From Tardiphaga robiniae (GTDB taxonomy: Bacteria > Pseudomonadota > Alphaproteobacteria > Rhizobiales > Xanthobacteraceae), in NCBI RefSeq assembly GCF_001618955.1, contig NZ_LVYV01000004.1:1-64000 (forward strand): a stretch of 64,000 nucleotides of DNA. The letters run 5' to 3'. This document shows positions 1 to 9,428 of this stretch, piece after piece. The notes under the pieces are model-generated. The model was not told where the DNA came from. It worked only from the letters and a program-made list of their open reading frames with translations, and did not search any database. The position numbers and the translations under genes were made by a program. How positions within the stretch are numbered: position 1 is the stretch's first letter; each line of letters opens with the position of its first letter.

Positions 1-319
1 ATGCCGTTCTGGCTTACAACAGCACACCCCGAAAGTGCCTTGACTGGCACACCCCCGCTGAGCTCTTTGCTCGACAGCTGTTGCACTTCGAGTGGGAATC
101 CACCTCCCCGCCTTCGCGGGGATGACATCTGAGAGACCAGCGTTCCTCTTCCCCCTACATCCCCTCCAAAAATCCTGCATTAGCCCATTGGCAGCGTTGC
201 ACGGCGATACCGATTTTGCCATGCTCATCAAACGAGAGGCCGTCCTCACGTGCTGGGCAGGCCTCCTTTTTATGCGCCAAATAACAAGGCGCCGGGCAGG
301 AAGGACTGAGGCAGATTCC
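1..319. other. Leader region upstream of hppA
   Basis: No gene is supported here. An open frame runs through it in phase with hppA, but its translation carries a 'PAFAGMT' stretch that comes from a dispersed hairpin repeat at about 95-135. The region probably holds the hppA promoter; I could not identify -35/-10 boxes with confidence. Confidence 0.5.
95..135. repeat. Dispersed hairpin repeat, 'PAFAGMT' type
   Basis: Contains a perfect CCCCGC / GCGGGG stem (106-111 with 116-121) around a CTTC loop, followed by ATGACATC. Sequences of the form CCCCGCCTTCGCGGGGATGAC are a familiar short intergenic repeat in Bradyrhizobium and related genomes. Only one copy is visible in this window, so the repeat call rests on family knowledge. 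Confidence 0.45.
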
Positions 320-2440
320 ATGACAGCATTGTGGGTGATCGTGCTCTGCGGGGCACTGTCGATCGTTTACGCGATCTGGGCGACGAGTTCTGTGTTGAAG
401 GCCGATGCGGGTAACGCACGGATGCAGGAAATTGCAGAGGCTGTGCGGGAGGGCGCACAGGCCTATCTGAAGCGACAATATCTCACCATCGGCATCGTCG
501 GCGTCGTGATCTTCGCGCTGCTGGCTTACTTCCTCGGCATGCTCGTGGCCTTCGGCTTCCTGATCGGTGCCGTGCTGTCGGGCGCAGCCGGCTTCATCGG
601 CATGAACGTGTCGGTGCGTGCCAATGTCCGCACCGCGCAGGCGGCGACGATCTCGCTGGCCGGCGGCCTCGAACTCGCCTTCAAGGCGGGTGCGATCACC
701 GGCATGCTGGTGGCGGGTCTGGCGCTGCTCGGCGTCACCATCTACTTCGCTTATCTCACGCACGCCCTCGGCCTCGCTGCCAACAGCCGCACCGTGATCG
801 ATGCGCTGGTGGCGCTCGGCTTCGGCGCGTCGCTGATCTCGATCTTCGCGCGTCTCGGCGGCGGGATCTTCACCAAGGGCGCTGATGTTGGCGGCGATCT
901 CGTCGGCAAGGTCGAAGCCGGGATTCCCGAAGACGATCCGCGCAACCCGGCAACGATCGCCGACAATGTCGGCGACAATGTCGGCGACTGCGCCGGCATG
1001 GCCGCCGACCTGTTCGAGACCTATGCGGTGACCGCGGTCGCCACCATGGTTCTGGCCGCGATCTTCTTCGCGAGTTCGCCATTGCTGGTCAACATGATGA
1101 CACTGCCGCTCGCCATTGGCGGCATCTGCATCCTGACATCGATTGCCGGCACGTTCTTCGTCAAGCTCGGTGCCAGCCAGTCGATCATGGGCGCGCTGTA
1201 CAAGGGCCTGATCGCCACCGGCGTGTTGTCACTGTTCGGCGTTGCCGCCGTGATCTACTGGCTGATCGGTTTCGGTCCGCTGGCAGGCGTGAAGTATACG
1301 GGTCTGGCGCTGTTCGAATGCGGCGTCGCCGGCCTCGTCGTCACGGCGCTGATCATCGTGATCACCGAATACTACACCGGCACCGACTATCGTCCGGTGA
1401 AGTCCATCGCGCAATCGTCGGTCACCGGCCACGGCACCAATGTGATCCAGGGTCTGGCGATCTCGATGGAGTCGACGGCGGGTCCGGCGATCGTCATCAT
1501 CGCCGGCATTCTCGTCACCTACAGCCTTGCCGGCTTGTTCGGCATCGCCATCGCCACCACGACGATGCTGGCGCTGGCCGGCATGATCGTGGCGCTCGAT
1601 GCCTTCGGTCCAGTCACCGACAATGCCGGCGGCATTGCCGAAATGGCCGGTCTGCCGAAGGAAGTCCGCAAGGCCACCGACGCGCTCGACGCGGTCGGCA
1701 ACACCACCAAGGCGGTCACCAAGGGCTATGCCATCGGCTCGGCTGGCCTCGGCGCACTGGTGCTGTTCGCGGCTTACAATGAAGACCTCAAATTCTTCAT
1801 CGCCAATGCCGCGAAGTATCCGTACTTCAAGGACGTGCTGCCGGACTTCTCGCTGACCAATCCGTATGTGGTGGTGGGTCTCTTGTTCGGCGGTTTGCTG
1901 CCTTACCTGTTCGGTGCGATGGGCATGACGGCCGTGGGCCGTGCGGCCAGCGCCATCGTCGAGGAAGTGCGTCGTCAGTTCCGCGAGAAGCCCGGCATCA
2001 TGCAGGGCACCGACAAGCCGGATTATGGCCGCGCGGTGGATCTGCTGACCAAGGCAGCGATCAAGGAAATGATTATCCCGTCGCTGCTCCCGGTGCTGTC
2101 ACCGATCGTGGTGTTCTTCATCATCTACGCCATCGCTGGCGGTGGTGCGGTCGGCAAGTCGGCGGCGTTCTCGGCGGTCGGCGCGATGCTGCTCGGCGTG
2201 ATCGTCACGGGTCTGTTCGTGGCGATCTCGATGACCTCGGGCGGCGGCGCCTGGGACAATGCCAAGAAGTATATCGAGGACGGCCACTTCGGCGGCAAGG
2301 GCTCCGACGCCCACAAGGCCGCAGTGACCGGCGACACCGTCGGCGATCCCTACAAGGACACGGCAGGCCCCGCGGTGAACCCTATGATCAAGATCACCAA
2401 CATCGTGGCGCTGTTGTTGCTGGCGATTCTCGCGCACTAG
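320..2440 (+). CDS. hppA: K+-independent H+-translocating membrane pyrophosphatase
   Basis: Integral membrane enzyme that hydrolyses cytoplasmic pyrophosphate and pumps protons outward. The chosen ATG gives 706 residues, the usual family length, and begins directly with the first hydrophobic helix ([17 protein letters not shown]). The substrate-binding signatures [11 protein letters not shown] and [19 protein letters not shown] are present, as is DNAGGIAEM. The GNTTKA motif carries Lys where K+-dependent enzymes carry Ala, which marks the K+-independent proton-pumping class. About 16 membrane helices are expected. It is monocistronic, with a strong terminator about 20 bp downstream. The in-frame extension back to 92 is rejected because it reads through a repeat. 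Confidence 0.96.
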   Translation: MTALWVIVLCGALSIVYAIWATSSVLKADAGNARMQEIAEAVREGAQAYLKRQYLTIGIVGVVIFALLAYFLGMLVAFGFLIGAVLSGAAGFIGMNVSVRANVRTAQAATISLAGGLELAFKAGAITGMLVAGLALLGVTIYFAYLTHALGLAANSRTVIDALVALGFGASLISIFARLGGGIFTKGADVGGDLVGKVEAGIPEDDPRNPATIADNVGDNVGDCAGMAADLFETYAVTAVATMVLAAIFFASSPLLVNMMTLPLAIGGICILTSIAGTFFVKLGASQSIMGALYKGLIATGVLSLFGVAAVIYWLIGFGPLAGVKYTGLALFECGVAGLVVTALIIVITEYYTGTDYRPVKSIAQSSVTGHGTNVIQGLAISMESTAGPAIVIIAGILVTYSLAGLFGIAIATTTMLALAGMIVALDAFGPVTDNAGGIAEMAGLPKEVRKATDALDAVGNTTKAVTKGYAIGSAGLGALVLFAAYNEDLKFFIANAAKYPYFKDVLPDFSLTNPYVVVGLLFGGLLPYLFGAMGMTAVGRAASAIVEEVRRQFREKPGIMQGTDKPDYGRAVDLLTKAAIKEMIIPSLLPVLSPIVVFFIIYAIAGGGAVGKSAAFSAVGAMLLGVIVTGLFVAISMTSGGGAWDNAKKYIEDGHFGGKGSDAHKAAVTGDTVGDPYKDTAGPAVNPMIKITNIVALLLLAILAH

Positions 2441-2460
2441 ACGGCCGAGATAGCGAATGC

Positions 2461-2493
2461 AAAAATCCCGCGGCGCAAGCCGCGGGATTTTTC
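2461..2493 (+). terminator. Rho-independent terminator of hppA
   Basis: AAAAATCCCGCGG and CCGCGGGATTTTT form a 13-bp stem with a 6-nt loop, ending in a T tract. It lies just after the hppA stop codon. The A-rich 5' arm could also let it act on the opposite strand. Confidence 0.9.
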
Positions 2494-2520
2494 TTTGTCC
2501 GTTTGATCAGGTAGGACCAC

Positions 2521-2964
2521 ATGCAGCCGTCGCCCCATGGTCGGGTTCGTTTTCGTCACTCTCTCGCAGCCGTCGCACTGCTCGTTGCTTTTAGCGCATC
2601 GGCCTCCGCCGCCGAGCAATGCCCGGTCTCCGAGGCCGCGATCACGAAAGCAGGTGGTTTGTCCCAGGCGGTCACCGCCGCGATGAAAACCGAGTTTAGC
2701 TGCGAGGGGGCGTACCGATTGCTTGAACTCTGTCAGCTCGGCTCGTCCGGCGACAATGCGCTGTCCGACATCGTGCTGTCGAAATGCGAACCGCGCTTTT
2801 TGCCGAAGGCAGTTGCCGCCACCAAAGCTGCCTATGAGAAGGCACGCGCGAAATGCAACAAGATCGCGGAGAAGAACGAGGGCTCGATGTATCAGGGGCA
2901 GGCCGCGGTCTGCATCGCGCGCTCCGGGCGGGATTTTGCGCGGAAGTATGGGACGAAGAGCTAG
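2521..2964 (+). CDS. Small secreted protein of unknown function
   Basis: 147 residues with a Sec signal peptide: a basic N-terminus, a hydrophobic core (LAAVALLVAFSASASAA) and a likely cleavage after ASA-A near residue 31. The mature part is about 116 residues, helical in character, with six cysteines (for example EQCPVSE, FSCEGAY, LELCQLG, LSKCEPR, AKCNKI, AVCIARS), which suggests disulfides in the periplasm. I recognise no domain. It is flanked by terminators on both sides, so it is probably its own transcription unit. Confidence 0.8.
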   Translation: MQPSPHGRVRFRHSLAAVALLVAFSASASAAEQCPVSEAAITKAGGLSQAVTAAMKTEFSCEGAYRLLELCQLGSSGDNALSDIVLSKCEPRFLPKAVAATKAAYEKARAKCNKIAEKNEGSMYQGQAAVCIARSGRDFARKYGTKS

Positions 2965-3006
2965 CGGGCTGTCGGCCACGGCGCGTCAGCGTAGACGATA
3001 CAGAGA

Positions 3007-3036
3007 AGCCCCGCGATGCGATCGCGGGGCTTTTTG
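3007..3036. terminator. Intrinsic terminator between convergent genes
   Basis: AGCCCCGCGAT / ATCGCGGGGCT is an 11-bp perfect stem with a GCG loop, followed by TTTTT on the plus strand. It ends the secreted-protein gene and lies just downstream of the convergent hydroxylase gene, so it may serve both. Confidence 0.88.
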
Positions 3037-3051
3037 TTGAGATGGTCTGGC

Positions 3052-5424
3052 TTACGCCGCCTTGCTCTGCTTGCCGTCCTGGATGGCGCGCCAGATGCGC
3101 TCGGAGGTCAGCGGCATGTCGATATGGGTGACGCCGTAGTCGCTGAGCGCGTCAACCACCGCATTGACGATGGTGCAGAGCGATCCGGCGCAGCCGGCTT
3201 CGCCGCAGCCTTTGGTGCCCAGCGGGTTGGTCGTCGCCGGCGAGGGATGATCGCCGACCAGCATCAGCGGAATGTCGCCGGCGCGGGGCATCGCATAATC
3301 CATGAAGGAGCCGGTGATCGGCTGGCCCGATGCGTCGTAGCTGACTTTCTCCATCAGCGCCTGGCCGATGCCCTGCGCGACGCCGCCATGTAGCTGGCCG
3401 GCGACGATCATCGGATTGACGATGGTGCCGAAGTCGTTGACCGCCGCGTAATTGACGATGGTCAGCACGCCGGTGTCGGGATCGATCTCGACTTCGGCGA
3501 CATGACAGCCGTTCGGGAAAGTTGAGGGCACATCCGACGAGGTGTGGTCGACGTCGAGCGAGGTCGGCGCACCCTCGGGCATCTTGCCCTCGCGCACACG
3601 CTGCGACAGCTCCATGATGTCGATGGAGCGGTCGGTGCCGGCAATGGTGAAGCGCCCGGCCTTGAACTCGATATCGGCTTCGGAGGCTTCCATCAGATGA
3701 GCTGCGGCAGCCTTGCCCTTGGCGATGACGAGGTCCGAGGCTTCGACGATGGCCTGGCCCGATGCAGTGATCGAGCGCGAGCCGCCGGTGCCGTTGCCCA
3801 TGCGGACGAGATCGCTGTCGTTTTGCTCGAGCCGGATGGCGTCGAACGGCACGCCGAGCTGTGCCGACAGCACCTGCGCAAAGGGCGTGGCGTGGCCCTG
3901 GCCGTAATCCAGCGTGCCGGTGGTCAGCGTCACGGTGCCGTCGTCGCCGAAGGTCAGTTTGCCGAGTTCGCCCGCTGGTGGCGCGGTGACTTCGAGATAG
4001 GAGCCCACCGCAATGCCGCGCAGCTTGCCGTTTTTGCGGCTGTCCTTCTTGCGCCTGGCGAAGCCGGCGTGATCGGAAATTTCCAGCGCCTTCTCGAATA
4101 CGCCCTGGAAATCGCCGCTGTCATAGGTGACGCCGGAGGCGGCCGCGAAAGGCAGCTGCGACGACTTGATGAAGTTGCGCTTACGCAGGGTGAAACGGTC
4201 GATGCCCATCTCGTCGGCGGCGCGATCAATCAGGCGCTCCATGAAGTAGTTGGCCTCGGGGCGCCCGGCGCCGCGATAGGCGCCCATCAGCGTGGTGTTG
4301 GTGAGCACGCATTTGATGTCCACCGACAGCAGCGGCGTCTTGTAGACGCTGGCGAGATTCTTGCCGGTGTTGAGGGACAGCGGGCTCGGCGACACGCCGG
4401 TGATATAGGCGCCGAGATTACCATAGCCTTTCAGGCGCACGGCGAGAAACTTGCCGTCCTTGTCGAGGGCGAGTTCGGCATGGATATCCTGCGCGCGGCC
4501 GTGGCTGTCGGACAGGAAGCTGGAGGAGCGCTCGTCGAGCCACTTCACCGGCTTGCCCAGTTCCTTCGCCGCATGCAGTAGGCAAATATATTCGGGATAG
4601 CTGATGTTCTTCATGCCGAACGATCCGCCGACATTGCCGGTGAGAATGCGGACCTTGTCGGGTGCGACGTTGAGCTGCTTGGCGAGTGTGTTGCGATTGC
4701 CGGCGACGCCCTGGGTCGGCACCTGGATCACGTAGCGGCCGCCGGATTTCTCGTAAGTCGCGAGGGCGCAGCGCGGTTCCATCGACACCACCGCGACGCG
4801 GGTGTTCTCGATGTCGAGTTTGGTGACATGTGCGGCGGATGCAAAGGCGGCCTCGACGGCGGCGGTGTCGCCATAGTGATAGTCGAGCGCGACGTTATTG
4901 GGGATGTGATCGTAGAGCTGCGGCGCGCCAGACTTCGTTGCGGCCTCGCAGTCGGTGACGGCGGGCAGGGCGTCGATATCGAGCAAGACGGCTTCGGCGG
5001 CATCGCGCGCCTGCGCGACTGTTTCAGCCACCACGAAGGCGACGGGGTCGCCGACATAGCGCACCTTGTCGGTCATCAAAGCATGGCGATTGGTCTGGAA
5101 CAGCGGGGTGCCGTCCTGGCTCTTGAGCGGCAAGCCGCAGGTGAAGGGGCCATAATTGGCGGCTTCGAGATCCCGTCCGGTCCAGACGCCGCGCACGCCG
5201 GGCATCGCCCGGGCAGCCTCGGTATCGATGCCGCGGATCACGCCATGGGCATGGGGACTGCGGACGATCCAGGCATAGAGCTGGCCGGGCAGGTTGACGT
5301 CGTCGGTATATTTGCCTTTGCCGCGGACGAGGGTGTCGTCCTCCTTGCGGCGGACAGGCTGGCCGACGCCGTATTTCTGCATGGCGATAGCGTTATCGAT
5401 GGGCGATCCGGTAAAATCTTGCAT
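3052..5424 (-). CDS. Xanthine dehydrogenase/CO dehydrogenase-family molybdenum-binding (large) subunit
   Basis: 790 residues matching the molybdopterin-binding large subunit of molybdenum hydroxylases (CoxL/XdhB type). An N-terminal a/b hammerhead domain (about 20-135) is followed by the Mo-cofactor domains. Visible motifs: GGSFGMK, the loop AYRGAGRPE (form II, not the AYRCSFR loop of true CO dehydrogenase), GTGGSRS and the C-terminal KGCGEAG carrying the expected catalytic Glu. Form II enzymes oxidise aldehydes, purines or aromatic N-heterocycles; the substrate cannot be told from sequence. No FAD (medium) or 2Fe-2S (small) subunit gene lies next to it, so partners must be encoded elsewhere. 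Confidence 0.92.
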   Translation of the reverse strand: MQDFTGSPIDNAIAMQKYGVGQPVRRKEDDTLVRGKGKYTDDVNLPGQLYAWIVRSPHAHGVIRGIDTEAARAMPGVRGVWTGRDLEAANYGPFTCGLPLKSQDGTPLFQTNRHALMTDKVRYVGDPVAFVVAETVAQARDAAEAVLLDIDALPAVTDCEAATKSGAPQLYDHIPNNVALDYHYGDTAAVEAAFASAAHVTKLDIENTRVAVVSMEPRCALATYEKSGGRYVIQVPTQGVAGNRNTLAKQLNVAPDKVRILTGNVGGSFGMKNISYPEYICLLHAAKELGKPVKWLDERSSSFLSDSHGRAQDIHAELALDKDGKFLAVRLKGYGNLGAYITGVSPSPLSLNTGKNLASVYKTPLLSVDIKCVLTNTTLMGAYRGAGRPEANYFMERLIDRAADEMGIDRFTLRKRNFIKSSQLPFAAASGVTYDSGDFQGVFEKALEISDHAGFARRKKDSRKNGKLRGIAVGSYLEVTAPPAGELGKLTFGDDGTVTLTTGTLDYGQGHATPFAQVLSAQLGVPFDAIRLEQNDSDLVRMGNGTGGSRSITASGQAIVEASDLVIAKGKAAAAHLMEASEADIEFKAGRFTIAGTDRSIDIMELSQRVREGKMPEGAPTSLDVDHTSSDVPSTFPNGCHVAEVEIDPDTGVLTIVNYAAVNDFGTIVNPMIVAGQLHGGVAQGIGQALMEKVSYDASGQPITGSFMDYAMPRAGDIPLMLVGDHPSPATTNPLGTKGCGEAGCAGSLCTIVNAVVDALSDYGVTHIDMPLTSERIWRAIQDGKQSKAA

Positions 5425-5641
5425 GATGAATCCATCAAATGTGGATGATTCCAGGATTTGGCGCGGTTTCGCGCCCCTGGGAGCCCCTGAGATATGGCAG
5501 CGTTAGCTGTACGACAACGCACGATTGAGCATGGGGCTGCGCCAAGGTTGCGCTGATCCCGTGCCCTGCTAAACTTTCCGTGAAAGATATTTCCAAGAAG
5601 GTTTCCATGCCGGCCGGAACGGTCGCGGAAAGACAGATTGA

Positions 5642-6706
5642 ATGGATGATGACACGCGGCTTCGCGGCGGCCACGGGCCGGGCGAGGGTGTGCAGGGATT
5701 GGTTGCGGCACTGGCCGACGGCGGGCGCGAAGCCGCATGCGCCAACACCTATGCCGCGCTCGATCTCGGAACCAATAATTGTCGCCTGCTGATCGCCTGT
5801 CCCACGGGCGACAGCTTTCGCGTGGTCGATTCGTTTTCGCGGATCATCCGGCTGGGCGAAGGCGTCTCGACATCCGGCGTGATCAGCGACGCTGCGATTG
5901 CCCGGGCGATCTCGGCGCTCAGCATCTGCCGTGACAAGATCCGCGCGCGGGACGCACAGCGGCTGCGGCTGATCGCAACCGAGGCCTGCCGGGCGGCATC
6001 TAATTCGGATGCGTTTCTCGACCAGGTGGCGCGCGAGACCGGCATCACGCTGGAGGTCATCGACCGCGAGACCGAAGCGGCGCTGGCCGTGATCGGCTGC
6101 TCGCCGCTGATCGATCCGCAGGGCCGCGGCGCCATCCTGTTCGATATCGGCGGCGGCTCGTCGGAACTGGTGCGCATCGAACGTGATCCCACGGATCCCT
6201 TGGGCAAACCGCTGATCAAGGCGTGGATGTCGATCCCGCTTGGCGTCGTGACGCTGGCCGAGAAATTCGGCGGCAAGCACGTGACCCGGGACAGCTACAC
6301 GCAGATGATCGCGGAGGTCGCCAGACATGTGGCGCCGTTCGCGGCCGAACATGCCGGCGATCTCGACGGCATGCACATGCTGGGCACCTCGGGTACGGTG
6401 ACCACGCTGGCCGGCGTCTATCAGGGCCTTGCGCGCTACGATCGCCGCCGCATCGACGGCATCTGGCTCAGCAATGCCGAGCTCGACGAGACCATCGCCA
6501 GATTACTCGACATGACCTATGCGGAACGCGCCGCCAACCAGTGTATCGGCCCGGACCGTGCCGATCTGGTGCTGTGTGGCTGTGCCATTCTGGACGCCAT
6601 CCGCAACGCGTTCCCGCTGCCGCGGCTGCGTGTGGCGGATCGGGGGCTGCGCGAGGGCATGCTGGTGGAAATGATGCGCGAAGACGGCGCGATCCGCGCC
6701 TCCTGA
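5642..6706 (+). CDS. Ppx/GppA family exopolyphosphatase / pppGpp phosphatase
   Basis: 354 residues of the sugar kinase/Hsp70/actin-fold Ppx/GppA family, acting on polyphosphate or (p)ppGpp. Visible: phosphate-1 loop LDLGTNNCRLL near residue 40, ATEACRAASNS, phosphate-2 loop FDIGGGSSELV and GTSGTVTTLAG. It is a short single-module form without the C-terminal HD-like domain of E. coli Ppx, which is usual in alphaproteobacteria. The gene is followed 90 bp later by rlmE, a pairing common in Nitrobacteraceae. The start is the first ATG; about 38 weakly conserved residues precede the core, so a later start is possible. Confidence 0.9.
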   Translation: MDDDTRLRGGHGPGEGVQGLVAALADGGREAACANTYAALDLGTNNCRLLIACPTGDSFRVVDSFSRIIRLGEGVSTSGVISDAAIARAISALSICRDKIRARDAQRLRLIATEACRAASNSDAFLDQVARETGITLEVIDRETEAALAVIGCSPLIDPQGRGAILFDIGGGSSELVRIERDPTDPLGKPLIKAWMSIPLGVVTLAEKFGGKHVTRDSYTQMIAEVARHVAPFAAEHAGDLDGMHMLGTSGTVTTLAGVYQGLARYDRRRIDGIWLSNAELDETIARLLDMTYAERAANQCIGPDRADLVLCGCAILDAIRNAFPLPRLRVADRGLREGMLVEMMREDGAIRAS

Positions 6707-6796
6707 GCCTGATTTCCCCGATTCAGAGCGAATATTCGGGTTTCCCGCCATGCCGTGCTAAGGGAGACGCGAATAGCTGAAAGCAAGCACGAGACC

Positions 6797-7507
6797 ATGG
6801 CCAAAGACACCACCGGACGCCTGCGGATCCAGGTCAAGAGCGCCGGCAGAATGAAACTGTCGTCGAAGCTCTGGCTCGACCGCCAGCTCAATGACCCCTA
6901 TGTGCAGCAGGCCAAGAAGGACGGCCTGCGTTCGCGCGCGGCCTACAAGATCATCGAAATCGACGACAAGTACCGCTTCCTGAAGCCCGGCCTGTCGGTG
7001 GTCGATCTCGGCGCTGCGCCTGGCGGCTGGAGCCAGATCGCGGCGCGGCGCGTTGGCTCGGCCGAGGGCAAGGGGCAGGTGGTGGCCATCGATCTTCTGG
7101 AAATGCCGGAGATCGTCGGCGTGACCTTCGCCCAGATGGACTTTCTCGACAATGATGCGCCCGACAGATTGAAGGCGATGATGGGCGGGCTCGCCGATGT
7201 GGTGATGTCCGACATGGCGGCCAATACCACCGGCCATCGCAAGACCGATCAGCTCCGTATCGTCGGCCTCGTCGAGGACGCTGCGGCCTTCGCCGCCGAC
7301 GTGCTCAAGCCCGGCGGCACCTTCGTCGCCAAGGTGTTCCAGAGCGGCGCCGACGCCACGCTGATGACCCAGCTCAAGCGCGACTTCGCGACAGTGAAAC
7401 ATGTGAAGCCGGCTGCGAGCCGCAAGGACTCCTCGGAGCGCTACGTGCTGGCGATGGGTTTTCGCGGCGTGGCGGGCGATCACCGGCTCGGTGAGCACGA
7501 CAACTGA
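6797..7507 (+). CDS. rlmE: 23S rRNA 2'-O-ribose methyltransferase (U2552), RrmJ/FtsJ type
   Basis: SAM-dependent methyltransferase that modifies the A-loop of 23S rRNA late in 50S assembly. The ATG gives 236 residues (MAKDTTGRLR). Motif I is VVDLGAAPGGWSQ. The K-D-K-E catalytic tetrad can be placed at SRAAYK, SDMAANTTG, FVAKVFQ and SSERYV. It lies downstream of ppx/gppA in the same direction and may be cotranscribed with it. An upstream in-frame ATG at 6755 exists but adds residues not typical of the family. Confidence 0.95.
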   Translation: MAKDTTGRLRIQVKSAGRMKLSSKLWLDRQLNDPYVQQAKKDGLRSRAAYKIIEIDDKYRFLKPGLSVVDLGAAPGGWSQIAARRVGSAEGKGQVVAIDLLEMPEIVGVTFAQMDFLDNDAPDRLKAMMGGLADVVMSDMAANTTGHRKTDQLRIVGLVEDAAAFAADVLKPGGTFVAKVFQSGADATLMTQLKRDFATVKHVKPAASRKDSSERYVLAMGFRGVAGDHRLGEHDN

Positions 7508-7519
7508 TCGAGCAGTTGT

Positions 7520-7783
7520 TCACTTCGCGCTCTCGCATTTCGGCGACAGCATCGGCACGTTCGGCCATGACCAGTTGCGCCATGATCCATCACGCTCGAC
7601 GCAGACGCCCGGTGGTTTGACGGCAGCCGGATCGGTCTGCGCTTTGGCGTCCTGCTCGGTCACCTGCTCAACCGGCGCGGGCTTCGGCGGAAATCGTCTG
7701 TTCACATAATCGAACGACATGACGCCGGCGATGATCGTGAGGACGATCGTGGCGAGACCCATGGCCCATTGCGAGCGCGTCAC
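7520..7783 (-). CDS. Small single-pass membrane protein, unknown function
   Basis: 87 residues. One N-terminal membrane helix (WAMGLATIVLTIIAGVMSF) is followed by a Pro/Lys-rich linker (PPKPAPVEQ) and a short Trp-rich tail with two cysteines (GVCVERDG, LSPKCESAK). It probably anchors a short periplasmic tail in the inner membrane. It lies 3 bp downstream of the MFS transporter stop in the same direction, so the two are probably cotranscribed. I recognise no family. Confidence 0.65.
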   Translation of the reverse strand: MTRSQWAMGLATIVLTIIAGVMSFDYVNRRFPPKPAPVEQVTEQDAKAQTDPAAVKPPGVCVERDGSWRNWSWPNVPMLSPKCESAK

Positions 7784-7786
7784 AAC

Positions 7787-9262
7787 TCACCCCAGCTTTT
7801 GATCCCTGGCATCCGCGGTGCCTTCGTTGGCCGCCTTGACGGCGGCTTTTGCCTCGCCCTTGCGGCTGGCGATATCGATCACCTTGCGGCCGGAGATCTC
7901 ATGGCCGGCGTCGTCCGGCATCTGCCAGAAGAACCAGGCCGAGGCTGCCGAGATCACGGACACCACGAGGAAGGCCGGTGCAAAATCGGCGGCGGACAAT
8001 TCGGTCATGCCGCGCATCACCATGGTGGATTCCACAGAGAACGCACCGATCGCGACGCCGGCGGAGATCGACAACTGCTGGTTGACGCTGACCAGCGTGG
8101 TGGCGCGGCTCATCTGTGCTGTCTCCACCTCGGCATAGGCGACCGTATTGATGGCGGTGAATTCGAGCGAGCGGAAGAAACCGCCGACCACCAGGATGAT
8201 CAAAATCAGCATCAGCGGCGTGGTCACCGTGAACAGCGCACAGGCGGCTAGGAATACCGAACTCACCACGGCATTGACGGTCATCACATTGCGGAAGCCG
8301 AAGGCGCGGATGATGCGCGCCGCCAATGTCTTCATGCCCATGGCACCCACCGCCGAGCCGAAGGTCACCATGCCTGACTGGAACGGCGACAGGCCGAAGC
8401 CGACCTGCATCAATAGCGGCAGCAGGAAAGGCAACGCGCCGATGCCGAGCCGGAACAGGAAGCCGCCGATGATGGCGGCGCGCAAGGTCACCAGCCGCAT
8501 CAGCGAGAAGTCCAACACCGGAGATGCCGTGCGCCGGGCGTGGATCACGTAGAGGGTCATCGACACTGTGCCGACGCCGACCAGTGCGGCGATGATCGGC
8601 CATGGCAGCAGATTGAGGCCCGCGACCGAGAGGCCGAAGGCAATGCCGGCGAGGCCAACGCCGGCCAGCACCAGACCCAGCAGATCGAAGCGCTCCGGAT
8701 CCTCCGAGCGGATCGGATCGATGAAGCGCAACGCCAGATAGATGCCGAGGCAGCCGATCGGGATATTGATCAGGAAGATCCAGTGCCACGAGAAGTAGGT
8801 GGTGATGAAACCGCCCAGTGGCGGCCCGATCACCGGGCCGATCAGCGCCGGCACCGTCATCCACGCCATGGCACTGACGAGCGCACTCTTGTCGATGGAA
8901 CGTAGCAGCACGAGGCGTCCTACCGGCGTCATCATCGCGCCGCCGAGACCCTGGATGATACGGGCGATGACGAAATGCGTGACCGATTGCGACAGCGCGC
9001 AGCCGATCGAGCCGATCATGAACACGCCGATGGCGATGGAGAACACGGCGCGCGCGCCGAACCGGTCGGCGGTCCAGCCGGATGCCGGAATGAATACCGC
9101 GAGCGAGAGCAGGTAGGAGGTGATCGCCAGCTTCAACGTCAGCGGACTGGTGCCGATATCGGCGGCGATGGCTGGCAGTGAGGTCGCGATCACGGTGGAG
9201 TCCATGTTTTCCATGAACAGGGCGGAGGCGACGATGAGCGGGATCAGGCGTTCTTTGGTCAT
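7787..9262 (-). CDS. DHA2-family MFS multidrug efflux transporter (EmrB/QacA type)
   Basis: 491 residues with about 14 predicted membrane helices, the DHA2 layout. Motif A in loop 2-3 is readable (GWTADRFGARAVF), preceded by a helix-1 motif with acidic residues (LFMENMDSTVIATSLPAIA), typical of drug:H+ antiporters. It is expected to export hydrophobic or cationic compounds; specificity is unknown. No membrane fusion protein (EmrA) gene lies next to it. The small membrane protein downstream likely shares its transcript. Confidence 0.9.
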   Translation of the reverse strand: MTKERLIPLIVASALFMENMDSTVIATSLPAIAADIGTSPLTLKLAITSYLLSLAVFIPASGWTADRFGARAVFSIAIGVFMIGSIGCALSQSVTHFVIARIIQGLGGAMMTPVGRLVLLRSIDKSALVSAMAWMTVPALIGPVIGPPLGGFITTYFSWHWIFLINIPIGCLGIYLALRFIDPIRSEDPERFDLLGLVLAGVGLAGIAFGLSVAGLNLLPWPIIAALVGVGTVSMTLYVIHARRTASPVLDFSLMRLVTLRAAIIGGFLFRLGIGALPFLLPLLMQVGFGLSPFQSGMVTFGSAVGAMGMKTLAARIIRAFGFRNVMTVNAVVSSVFLAACALFTVTTPLMLILIILVVGGFFRSLEFTAINTVAYAEVETAQMSRATTLVSVNQQLSISAGVAIGAFSVESTMVMRGMTELSAADFAPAFLVVSVISAASAWFFWQMPDDAGHEISGRKVIDIASRKGEAKAAVKAANEGTADARDQKLG

Positions 9263-9428
9263 CAGATCTCTGGTTCCCGATTATTTCGGCAGGCGAAATC
9301 GTCGCGACTCTGTCGGTGGCGCGTGCAGGCGCGCTTTAACACCATGTCCCTGGAGCAGCCATCGGGCTGGAACGGGACGCTGCTAAACCTTGCGTGAGGC
9401 GCATCAGGTGTTGCGATACCCGGCGATG

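Noticed and set aside
92-319. N-terminal extension of hppA
   Set aside because: The extension reads through the PAFAGMT repeat and lacks family similarity; the ATG at 320 starts directly at the first helix.
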